Source: Bryobacterales bacterium (lineage in GTDB: Bacteria > Cyanobacteriota > Vampirovibrionia > Obscuribacterales > Obscuribacteraceae). From it: a stretch of 5,580 bases of DNA. The notes under the pieces are model-generated. The model worked only from the letters and a program-made list of their open reading frames with translations, was not told the origin of the DNA and searched no databases. Made by a program: the position numbers and the translations under genes. Shown piece after piece: positions 1-5,580 of this stretch. The stretch is from positions 1 through 5,580 of the forward strand of contig CAJCHQ010000647.1 of NCBI GenBank assembly GCA_903970295.1, given 5' to 3'. Numbering within the stretch: position 1 is the stretch's first letter; each line of letters opens with the position of its first letter.

Positions 1-261
1 GTCGAAGAATGGAAGTGGAGAGGAGTTCCAGTTTGGTCTGACAGCGGAATCATCTGCACTGGCGAATCCTACAAGACGCACGTCAAACTCACTTTCCAGA
101 AGGGTGCCTCAATTAAAGATCCAAGCGGCATCTTCAATTCGGGGCTTGAGGGAAACGCGAGGCGTGCAATCGATCTTTTCAAAGGCGACGAGATCAATGA
201 GTCTGCATTTAAAGAACTAATTCGCGAAGCAGTTCAATTGAATTCCAAGAAAAAGAAGTAG
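1..261 (+). CDS. DUF1801 (YdhG-like) protein, C-terminal part
   Basis: The first 86 codons of frame 1 are open from the window edge to a TAG at 259-261, so the start and N-terminus lie outside. The visible residues carry the typical C-terminal pattern of DUF1801 proteins: a VPVWS-x-x-GIICTGESYK segment (residues 10-25 of the visible part), then VKLTFQKGAS, then a FNSGLEGNARRAID segment (about 46-59), then a helical end and a Lys-rich tail. Family members are small cytoplasmic proteins of roughly 110-150 residues with a YdhG-like fold and no firmly assigned biochemical role. About a third to a half of the protein is probably missing here. There is no signal peptide or membrane segment in the visible part. 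The gene runs in the same direction as the secreted protein downstream, but a 120-base gap with its own promoter separates them, so they are probably not one unit. The family call is from memory of the motif. Confidence 0.82.
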   Translation, partial: VEEWKWRGVPVWSDSGIICTGESYKTHVKLTFQKGASIKDPSGIFNSGLEGNARRAIDLFKGDEINESAFKELIREAVQLNSKKKK

Positions 262-297
262 CTGCAGATCGCATCGAACAGCATTAAAGCGCGACGA

Positions 298-311
298 GCC
301 TGCCGCCAGGC
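298..311 (+). other. short GC hairpin after the DUF1801 gene
   Basis: GCCTG at 298-302 pairs with CAGGC at 307-311 around a four-base loop. It lies 37 bases past the DUF1801 stop and just before the promoter of the next gene, where a terminator would be expected. No run of T follows, so an intrinsic terminator is not convincing. Confidence 0.25.
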
Positions 312-313
312 CA

Positions 314-342
314 TTGGGCGAGACTATAAAATCTGCTACTAT
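314..342 (+). promoter_or_regulatory. sigma70-type promoter with extended -10 for the DUF4253 gene
   Basis: TTGGGC at 314-319 and TACTAT at 337-342 are separated by exactly 17 bases. TG at 334-335 sits one base before the -10 hexamer, which gives an extended -10 element. Transcription would begin near 349, leaving a leader of about 33 bases before the ATG at 382. The -35 matches consensus only at its TTG. The same -10 hexamer occurs in the proposed promoter of the small gene on the other strand. Confidence 0.5.
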
Positions 343-381
343 GCAAACTTAGCCAAGCAATCGGCGCACGCGCACCACCAC

Positions 382-1908
382 ATGAACATCAAAGACAGTT
401 TCATTAATGTAACCGTATTCGTAGAGTTACTTACTTCCTGCACCATCGCTTCTGCACAAAACGCATCCTCCTCCCCGCCGGCCAAAAATTATCCACCCAG
501 CACCATTTCAATTCCAGCCCATCCCAATATGCAAAGCCTACCCATAGTAAAAATTCCCGAACCGTTGAACGACGTTGATAAAACTGCCCTGCGTATAGTA
601 TCGCAAGCATCCGTCATACCCGTCACTAAAAGACTCTTTCCCAACTATCGGCAACGCCAGCTAGAAGAGGACCAAGAACCAATTTCCGCCTGGTCAGAGA
701 AAGATTATCAAGAAATCACAGGCCTGAGCGCAAGATCAAACGAGCTCAAACAGCTCACTTTAAGCCAGATTGCAGCGATGAGCTCTTTACTGGGTGGAGT
801 AAATATCGACGGCATGCTGAGTGGTTTGCTGCAAAAGCAAGAAGGCATTCCCGAGAATACCGGACAAATAATTATCGACCGCGACAACATTGATTCCTTT
901 AGGAACGCCGCTCCGAAATCTTGGCAGAGTGAACTTTCAGCCCTCAAGTCAATCACAGGAGGCCAATGCGCCATTCTGGAGGTGTCACAACTTTTCCACT
1001 CTCACGGAGAAAAAGAGACGAAAGACGTTCTCAAAGCATTTTCTCTGCTAGAACAGGAAAAAGGCAGACCGCATGAGATTTGGGTCTTCGGCCTAAACTG
1101 CGATGGATGGGATGACAAGCTGGTCGCTTTGAAGAAAGAACTTAGAACCTGTGGTTACGAAGCATTCGCTCTTGAATTTGAGCCAAAGCGCGCGTTCTTC
1201 GCCAGCAAAGATGAAGCCGATCGCTATGCCACGAAATTGAATGCCGGAACATCTCCGATCGTCAGCGGGGAGGGTCCGGCCGAACTAATTATCGACAAAG
1301 AGGCGAATGTGATAAGCACGACTGGCAAAGTCGAACGGCGTGAGCTAGAACCTGAAAGAAAAAGACACGTCGAGCAGCTCGAGAGTCAGACTAAACTACT
1401 TACGCAGGCTCTTAGTTTTTTCGGAGCGAACAGTCAGCTCGGCAACATTATTAATCGCAAGATAGTTGGCTTGCGCTTCCAGTTCGCTGGATATCCCTGC
1501 AATTGGATTCCAGCTCACGCCAAAATAGAGCCTATTGCTAACGACAAGATCAAAATTTCTGTGCCAGAAAGATTCGCGGTATCGACAAAATGCCGCGAAG
1601 CCTTCGTTATCCGTAATTACGATCAATATAAGTATCTAGTCGCCCAAGGCGTGACCGCGATCAACTACGGAATGAGCGGGGTGGACGTAATCAAACAACT
1701 AAAAGAATGGGACCAACGATTCGGTTTGCTGGTGCTGCATGCTCGCTATGACTCTGTCATAGCAAAACTGGACCGCATTCCGGCAGACCTGCCAGATTTC
1801 ATCAAACAAGCCAGACAGCTGTGCCCAGAGGGCGACCAAAATCAAACCGAGGCTGAATACGCACGCCAGCTAAAAGAAAACAAAGAGGTCGCATTTTGGT
1901 GGGATTGA
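382..1908 (+). CDS. secreted protein with C-terminal DUF4253-like domain
   Basis: This is a 508-residue protein whose function I do not know. Residues 1-25 look like a modest Sec signal peptide ending in ASA before QN, although Glu15 interrupts the hydrophobic core. A Ser/Pro-rich stretch follows (26-60). Residues 185-270 read like an alpha/beta domain, with a hydrophobic strand at 232-238 (IWVFGLN). Six cysteines remain after cleavage (196, 240, 257, 373, 404, 481). The last ~100 residues (about 407-508) match what I remember of DUF4253: a KEWDQRFGLLVLHARYDS-like segment (441-458), IPADLPDFIKQARQLCPEG (466-484) and a terminal FWWD. That domain has no established activity and I normally associate it with proteins lacking a signal peptide. 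The ATG at 382 is the first usual start codon in a frame that has been open since the DUF1801 stop, and it is needed for the signal peptide. There is no clear Shine-Dalgarno sequence before it. The gene ends tail-to-tail with the small - strand gene, 41 bases away. Confidence 0.72.
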   Translation: MNIKDSFINVTVFVELLTSCTIASAQNASSSPPAKNYPPSTISIPAHPNMQSLPIVKIPEPLNDVDKTALRIVSQASVIPVTKRLFPNYRQRQLEEDQEPISAWSEKDYQEITGLSARSNELKQLTLSQIAAMSSLLGGVNIDGMLSGLLQKQEGIPENTGQIIIDRDNIDSFRNAAPKSWQSELSALKSITGGQCAILEVSQLFHSHGEKETKDVLKAFSLLEQEKGRPHEIWVFGLNCDGWDDKLVALKKELRTCGYEAFALEFEPKRAFFASKDEADRYATKLNAGTSPIVSGEGPAELIIDKEANVISTTGKVERRELEPERKRHVEQLESQTKLLTQALSFFGANSQLGNIINRKIVGLRFQFAGYPCNWIPAHAKIEPIANDKIKISVPERFAVSTKCREAFVIRNYDQYKYLVAQGVTAINYGMSGVDVIKQLKEWDQRFGLLVLHARYDSVIAKLDRIPADLPDFIKQARQLCPEGDQNQTEAEYARQLKENKEVAFWWD

Positions 1909-1949
1909 TCGAGCGATCTAGCTCCGTTATCTGGTTCATCAGCATGGAA

Positions 1950-2111
1950 CTAGACATGACGCCCTAAGCCACGACCCAACGAGCGCGCAATATGCGAACC
2001 GGCATGGCGACCGAGAGCGCCGCGATGCTGCCCATTGCGACAGGCAATGGCTGGAGCTGAAATAAATTGAAGTGCGACAAGAAACAGAGCTGCGGCTGCA
2101 AAAATCTTCAT
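1950..2111 (-). CDS. small secreted Arg/Gly/His-rich peptide precursor (53 aa)
   Basis: This short gene starts at ATG 2111-2109 and stops at TAG 1952-1950. Residues 1-23 form a textbook signal peptide: a single Lys, a hydrophobic Ala/Leu/Phe core, then a Pro and an AIA site. Cys24 follows directly, but the residues before it do not match a good lipobox, so signal peptidase I cleavage seems likelier than lipoprotein processing. The mature part of about 30 residues has six Arg, four His, seven Gly and no Asp, Glu or Lys. It repeats LGR three times, and LGRH occurs exactly twice (33-36 and 49-52). The start is supported by AAGGAG eight bases upstream. The mature part could be an antimicrobial or surface-binding peptide, or a small metal-binding peptide using Cys and His. 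None of these is demonstrated and I recognise no family. It faces the same way as the FemX operon but has its own proposed promoter. Confidence 0.7.
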   Translation of the reverse strand: MKIFAAAALFLVALQFISAPAIACRNGQHRGALGRHAGSHIARSLGRGLGRHV

Positions 2112-2119
2112 GGGTGCAT

Positions 2120-2125
2120 CTCCTT
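2120..2125 (-). promoter_or_regulatory. ribosome binding site of the small peptide gene
   Basis: AAGGAG reads on the - strand from 2125 to 2120, with eight bases before the ATG at 2111. It is the best Shine-Dalgarno match in the window and is the main reason to accept so short a gene. Another ATG at 2119-2117 is only one base from the site and in another frame, so it is not the start. Confidence 0.75.
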
Positions 2126-2134
2126 AATGCTGGT

Positions 2135-2153
2135 CTCGAGATAGTAACTCGAG
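2135..2153 (-). promoter_or_regulatory. -10 box framed by two CTCGAG palindromes
   Basis: The - strand reads CTCGAG, TTACTAT, CTCGAG. TACTAT (2146-2141) is a good -10 hexamer; transcription would start near 2134, giving a leader of about 23 bases that contains the ribosome binding site. No good -35 hexamer stands 16-18 bases upstream; the best is a poor ACAAAT. Each CTCGAG is self-complementary and the two also pair with each other across a seven-base loop. The layout suits an activator-dependent promoter or a repressor operator overlapping the -10, but this is inference from layout. Confidence 0.4.
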
Positions 2154-2194
2154 CGCGTGCAGCATTTGTGAACTAGCACGACTTCACTCGTACT

Positions 2195-2386
2195 TTACTT
2201 GCGGAAAACCAGTAGACGCTCTAACGGCGAGAGATCGTCTCGCGAATAATCCACGTTCGGCATTTCCTCGCGCGGGTTATACGGATGTTTTTGCGCAAAT
2301 TTATAAGTCACGTTCGACCACAGATGTGCCGGTGTATCATGCGGATACCGCTTGAAACCTAGCTGTTTGAGCGAGTTTGTAGCGGT
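2195..2386 (-). pseudogene. start-less C-terminal remnant of an unidentified protein
   Basis: On the - strand a frame is open from 2425 to a TAA at 2197-2195. The part beyond the FemX stop (about 63 codons) reads as convincing protein: LKQLGFKRYPHDTPAHLW, then YKFAQKHPYNPREEMP, then a VDYSRDDLSPLERLLVFRK end. The composition, with paired aromatic, Pro and charged residues, is like the C-terminus of a conserved soluble protein. The frame contains no ATG, GTG or TTG before these residues except one internal ATG near the end, and two stops (2431-2426) close it upstream inside the FemX gene. It therefore seems to be the 3' end of a gene whose front was lost by deletion or replaced when FemX arrived, or else one expressed by a frameshift from FemX. 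I do not recognise the family. There is no hairpin with a T-run after it. Confidence 0.5.
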
Positions 2387-2387
2387 C

Positions 2388-3446
2388 CTACACGAAAGGC
2401 GTTGATTTAACGCGCTCGGTTTCCTTTACTACTTTGATAAAAGCATCAGCGACATTGTCGACGAAAAAGTAGTCTTGGGCCCCAATAAATCGCACCACTT
2501 TTCCACCAAACTGACTTTTGAATTGAGAGAAACGCGCATATTGATGCTCCGGAGATCGAAATGGATCGTATCCGTAGAAATCATAAATACTACAGCCGAC
2601 ATTCTTCGCCAACTTCATCGCTTCCCACTGCAGAAGATAGCCACCCATGAGGTTGCGCTTCCAATTTGTGATGCCACCATAAAGATAAGTGGCACGATTT
2701 CCATAAGTAACGAGCAAAAGCGTCCCGAGAGTGTCGCTCTCGTGCTCCGCAAAAAGAAAAGTCGCCTTCGCTTCTGGCACGAGCACGTCAGCCAGATGTT
2801 CAAAAAATTGATGGGGCTCTAGAGGAAATTGGTCGCGAATGCTCGCTTCAGTCATGACTGAATAAAAACGCTTGACACGGTCAACCGTAGAATCACTTTT
2901 GATACTAACACCAGCTTTCTCGGCCAATTTTATGTTGTATCGCCCCTTCGCTTTCATCGAAGAGAGCAGCGATTCTTCCCTTTGCGATAAGTCTACATAG
3001 AGCGTATCTCTTGGCACCAGATCGACTGGTGCCCGACCAAATTCGCGCAAGGCTGGTATCAGAGGCGGTGTCAGTCTCGGTTCAATGCGCAGGGTCATCA
3101 CTCCCAGCTCAGGAGCGCGGCTTTGCGCGGCATCGATTAATGCGCCGAGGGCTTCGGTCGCAAGAGCTTGATTGTCCCAGGGCAAGACCGGCCCCTCCGG
3201 CGCCACAAGAAGCCCGGCTCCATTTCGCTTAGAGGCTGTATAGAAAATGGCACCGCCTACGAGCTCACCATGGGCAAAAATGCCCAGGTGCACGGAAGGT
3301 AAGCCTTGCCTGTATTTAACAGCTTGCCAGGCGATGCTTTGCATGAAGCCGCTGGCGGGATTCGACTGCACGAGATTTTCCCAAAGTTCGCCCAGCGGAC
3401 TTGCCTGAGACAAATCCTCCAGTTTACGCACTTCAAGCTCAGACAT
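2388..3446 (-). CDS. FemX/FemAB-family peptidoglycan interpeptide-bridge aminoacyltransferase
   Basis: The 352-residue protein has the length and motifs of the FemABX family, cytoplasmic enzymes that move an amino acid from aminoacyl-tRNA to the stem peptide of the lipid II precursor, building peptidoglycan cross-bridges. Visible motifs are FMQSIAWQAVKYRQG (34-48), APEGPV (82-87), DTLYVDLSQREESLLSSMKA (147-166) followed by KGRYNIKLAEKAGV (167-180), YGGITNWKRNLMGGYLLQWE (256-275) with YDFYGY (288-293), and FKSQFGGKVVRFIG (309-322). Both GNAT-like halves are present, so the enzyme seems intact; the amino acid used cannot be read from sequence. The start chosen is ATG 3446, nine bases after AAAGGA; an in-frame GTG at 3467 would add seven residues but would place that ribosome site inside the gene. 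The start overlaps the upstream stop as ATGTCTGA, implying translational coupling. The 5' part is clearly richer in GC (about 62% over 3121-3240) than the 3' part (about 45% over 2521-2700). Confidence 0.88.
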   Translation of the reverse strand: MSELEVRKLEDLSQASPLGELWENLVQSNPASGFMQSIAWQAVKYRQGLPSVHLGIFAHGELVGGAIFYTASKRNGAGLLVAPEGPVLPWDNQALATEALGALIDAAQSRAPELGVMTLRIEPRLTPPLIPALREFGRAPVDLVPRDTLYVDLSQREESLLSSMKAKGRYNIKLAEKAGVSIKSDSTVDRVKRFYSVMTEASIRDQFPLEPHQFFEHLADVLVPEAKATFLFAEHESDTLGTLLLVTYGNRATYLYGGITNWKRNLMGGYLLQWEAMKLAKNVGCSIYDFYGYDPFRSPEHQYARFSQFKSQFGGKVVRFIGAQDYFFVDNVADAFIKVVKETERVKSTPFV

Positions 3447-5580
3447 TGTCGAGATTCCTTTGCTCACTCAAATTAGCCAACGCGATGCGAGCGATGTCGA
3501 CATTTTTGGGCAGCTGCTCTATGTGCCGATCAAGCTCTTCGATCTGACGACCGGTTCGTCGCATTGCCGCTTGCATATAGTTGACTGCTTCTTCACGAGG
3601 CAGCTTACGAGTACCAAAAGTAACGAGACTATCACCAGCTGTCTCGTAGTGTTGCAATTCACGATTCAACGTAGCCAGATGATCAACGAGTTCAGTTTTG
3701 TCATTCAGCAACATTTTGGTTGTCGCGTTTGCATCGCGCACAATTTTGGTCAAGTAAGAGACGGCAACCGCTTTGAATTGCACCGGATAAGGTTCATCGA
3801 GTGGCAAACTCCCTAAATCGGCATACCAATTTTTTCCATCTAAATAAACTCTTTGTCCCCCGGCTCGATTGACTGCAAGGTATCGACCATCTGCGGTCAG
3901 ATAGCAACTGGGAAATAGTTCTATACCCTGGGAGATTGACTGCCCTAATGGCATGCCCGGATCTGGACCGAATTGCTTGAAGACCTCAGTCGTTTTGTCC
4001 AAATAGTGCAAAGCGGTTTGAGCAAAAGTTGATATCTGCGCATTCGTTTCAGCGAACTGGATTCGTTGACGTGTCACTTCGGCGTTTGTCAGCCTGAGTA
4101 ATACCGGATCATTTTGCAAAGACATAACAGCTGTGCCGCTCGATTTATCAACAACGTGCATCGCAGCCGGCGTGATCAGAAAGTAAGATTGATCGGTCAA
4201 CGGCATCGCCATGTGGCCATCAGCGAGAATATCGGTCCCGGGGCCAAGCCGGTAAACCGCGCTGACACAGGCGTTTGCTTGGGCCGTGGGATAGAGTCGA
4301 ACCGGATAAAAATTACCATGCTCATCACCGTACTGAGCATCGCTCAAGTCGTTGCGCTGGGGCAAGCTCATCTGGCGCATGTCTTTTTCCATTTGCTGGC
4401 TCGGACCAGGTCCCATCGGTCCTTTTCTGGGATTGACTATGCGCCGGTTGTTGTAATAAGTAGTTCCAGACCAACCGTTGTTGTAACCCCAACCACGCCC
4501 ACCGACAGCCCCGCGCCCTCCACGATTGCCGCCGCCGTGACCGGCCGCAGCCGCTCCTTTCGCATAGACAGCATCGGGATACAACAAATTGCCAACAACG
4601 ATTGCAAGAATGAGCACGCTGACCACACGATGCCCGAGAGTAAGTAGATTTTCTTGATTATCGACCCACTCAGCCATTTTCTCTTGCAGCAATTTTAGTT
4701 CGGTCACCAGATGCGCCGGCAATTCTGCGGCTCGGCGAAGCAAACTTTTGATTAGTCGAGGCAGATCGACAGCTTGCAAAAAAACACTCGGGGCTTGCAG
4801 AAAATCGGCGATCAGAATAGATGTCTGCTCCCTCTGCAAATTTGGCATCAAATCGAGGACTTCGTGTAAAAACAATTGCATACCTTCCGCCCTTGTATTG
4901 TCACAAATGTCATCGGACTGAATCGCTTTTGCCAGCGCCGTGCAAATATCAGCCGGCAGTATATGCTTGCCGGAATCTGCTTCGGGCAGGAAAAGAGTTT
5001 TCGTGTCCAGGGAAAATGCATCACGTTCGGCAGTATCGATTGTGAGGAAACGATCGTCGCTGGCGAAATACTGAAGCAAAATGTCGCTGCCGGCAAGAGC
5101 TGGTGAGGCTATCGGCTGATAGGCAAACAACCCATCGGCAAAAACGAACAAACGCCTGAGCACTTGAGCGTTCAGCAAATATTCTCTGGGCACGGCAATT
5201 AAATCTAAATCCGCATCCAACTCTGGTGCCATGATCTCTTCTTTGGAAGCGACGAAAAATCCCCAGTCTATTCCGTATCCTGATGATGAGAATGATGGCA
5301 ACACAATGTGATATGGACGAGCGCTAAGAGTAGCTTTAACGATGCTATTGAAAATAGACCAATAAGCGCGCGGTGTTGCTTGAGGTGAAACACCATTGAT
5401 CGCCAGCACCCCCCGGGATGATAAAAGACGAGCTAATTTCAAGTACCAGTCGATGCTGTGAAAGCGCGCTTCATCAACGGTTTCAGCAACTGTCAGGTCG
5501 CTGATGATCAGATCGTAGCTGACAGATTCAGCCAAAGCCTCATCGACAAAATCCCAGGCATCTCGTGTATGAACGACCAT
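3439..5580 (-). CDS. spermidine-synthase-like / membrane-anchored extracytoplasmic fusion protein, N-terminus cut by window
   Basis: At least 713 residues are visible. The frame is open to the window edge and the Met at the edge is probably internal, because the protein begins midway through a Rossmann methyltransferase-like fold and lacks the glycine-rich SAM loop. Residues 1-175 match the later half of spermidine-synthase-like proteins: DAWDF (7-11), YDLIISDLT (22-30), FHSIDWYLKLARLL (40-53), GVLAINGVSP (57-66). Residues 180-310 are mostly helical. Residues 317-340 form a hydrophobic segment that resembles a signal peptide ending in VYA. A Gly/Arg/Asn/Tyr-rich linker follows (341-395). The remaining ~320 residues are of unknown type, with a beta-rich portion around 420-590 (YLTADGRYLAVN at 560-571) and long amphipathic, possibly coiled-coil helices from about 605 to 705. 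Predicted topology is cytoplasmic N-half and extracytoplasmic C-half. In the aminopropyltransferase D-x-x-D-P motif the second Asp is Val31, so spermidine synthesis is doubtful. Its TGA overlaps the FemX start by eight bases. I know no named protein with this whole layout. Confidence 0.7.
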   Translation of the reverse strand: MVVHTRDAWDFVDEALAESVSYDLIISDLTVAETVDEARFHSIDWYLKLARLLSSRGVLAINGVSPQATPRAYWSIFNSIVKATLSARPYHIVLPSFSSSGYGIDWGFFVASKEEIMAPELDADLDLIAVPREYLLNAQVLRRLFVFADGLFAYQPIASPALAGSDILLQYFASDDRFLTIDTAERDAFSLDTKTLFLPEADSGKHILPADICTALAKAIQSDDICDNTRAEGMQLFLHEVLDLMPNLQREQTSILIADFLQAPSVFLQAVDLPRLIKSLLRRAAELPAHLVTELKLLQEKMAEWVDNQENLLTLGHRVVSVLILAIVVGNLLYPDAVYAKGAAAAGHGGGNRGGRGAVGGRGWGYNNGWSGTTYYNNRRIVNPRKGPMGPGPSQQMEKDMRQMSLPQRNDLSDAQYGDEHGNFYPVRLYPTAQANACVSAVYRLGPGTDILADGHMAMPLTDQSYFLITPAAMHVVDKSSGTAVMSLQNDPVLLRLTNAEVTRQRIQFAETNAQISTFAQTALHYLDKTTEVFKQFGPDPGMPLGQSISQGIELFPSCYLTADGRYLAVNRAGGQRVYLDGKNWYADLGSLPLDEPYPVQFKAVAVSYLTKIVRDANATTKMLLNDKTELVDHLATLNRELQHYETAGDSLVTFGTRKLPREEAVNYMQAAMRRTGRQIEELDRHIEQLPKNVDIARIALANLSEQRNLDNV
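3456..3461 (-). promoter_or_regulatory. ribosome binding site that fixes the FemX start
   Basis: AAAGGA reads on the - strand from 3461 to 3456, nine bases before ATG 3446. It lies inside the last codons of the upstream gene, as expected for a coupled pair, and favours this ATG over the GTG at 3467. Confidence 0.6.

Noticed and set aside
1918..1953. Possible bidirectional terminator between the converging genes (CTAGCTCC pairing with GGAACTAG)
   Set aside because: The stem has one mismatch and a 20-base loop, is not GC-rich, and has no T-run on either side.
1950..2111. Reading the small secreted peptide as a lipoprotein because Cys24 follows the signal peptide
   Set aside because: The residues before Cys are APAIA, lacking the usual Leu at -3; an ordinary AIA signal peptidase I site explains it better.
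2168..2187. Inverted repeat GTGAA/TTCAC downstream of the coding remnant
   Set aside because: Only five pairs around a ten-base loop and no T-run, within what chance would give.
2475..2822. Open + strand frame of 115 codons opposite FemX
   Set aside because: It is antisense to conserved FemX motifs (YGGITNW, FKSQFGG) and its own protein shows no recognisable pattern.
3460..3816. Open + strand frame of 118 codons opposite the end of the fusion gene
   Set aside because: It is a shadow of the helical C-terminal coding region and has no Shine-Dalgarno site or recognisable motif.
4114..4647. Open + strand frame of 177 codons opposite the fusion gene
   Set aside because: It lies antisense to a well-supported coding region, has no ribosome site, and its protein is rich in Arg/Ser/Thr as expected from reading Gly/Ala-rich codons backwards.
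4378..4677. Splitting the fusion gene at the internal ATG of residue 302 into two genes
   Set aside because: The frame is continuous, and the only purine-rich stretch before that ATG is too close to act as a normal ribosome site; kept as a point for comparison with relatives.
5578..5580. Taking the ATG at the window edge as the true start of the fusion protein
   Set aside because: The protein would begin in the middle of the Rossmann fold without the SAM-binding loop, so the gene almost certainly continues past the edge.

Overview
The window looks like bacterial chromosomal DNA of roughly 50% GC or slightly below, densely coding on both strands. Nothing in it marks a phage, plasmid, insertion sequence, tRNA, rRNA or CRISPR array. 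The gene content fits a Gram-negative or cyanobacteria-related lineage: proteins with signal peptides, a FemAB-type peptidoglycan aminoacyltransferase and a spermidine-synthase-like fusion protein. A non-photosynthetic Cyanobacteriota such as the Obscuribacter/Melainabacteria group is a guess from general resemblance only.

Left part, + strand. Positions 1-261 hold the C-terminal end of a DUF1801 protein. A 120-base gap follows, containing a short GC hairpin and a good extended -10 promoter. Next comes a 508-residue predicted secreted protein (382-1908) whose last ~100 residues look like a DUF4253 domain ending in FWWD.

Middle, - strand. A 53-codon gene (1950-2111) encodes a signal peptide followed by about 30 residues rich in Arg, Gly and His with no acidic residue. 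It has a strong Shine-Dalgarno sequence and a plausible -10 box lying exactly between two CTCGAG palindromes. Next to it, 2195-2386 reads as the C-terminal end of some protein but has no start codon, so it looks like a gene remnant.

Right part, - strand. Two genes form a translationally coupled pair. The upstream one (3439 to beyond the window edge) joins a spermidine-synthase/methyltransferase-like half to a membrane-crossing, signal-like segment, a Gly-rich linker and a predicted extracytoplasmic half with a helical C-terminus. Its stop overlaps the start of a FemX-like peptidoglycan cross-bridge aminoacyltransferase (2388-3446). The coupling suggests a shared job at the cell envelope, but the function of the fusion protein is not known to me.

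The strongest candidates for something undescribed are the small cationic secreted peptide with its palindrome-framed promoter, the start-less coding remnant, and the fusion protein coupled to FemX.
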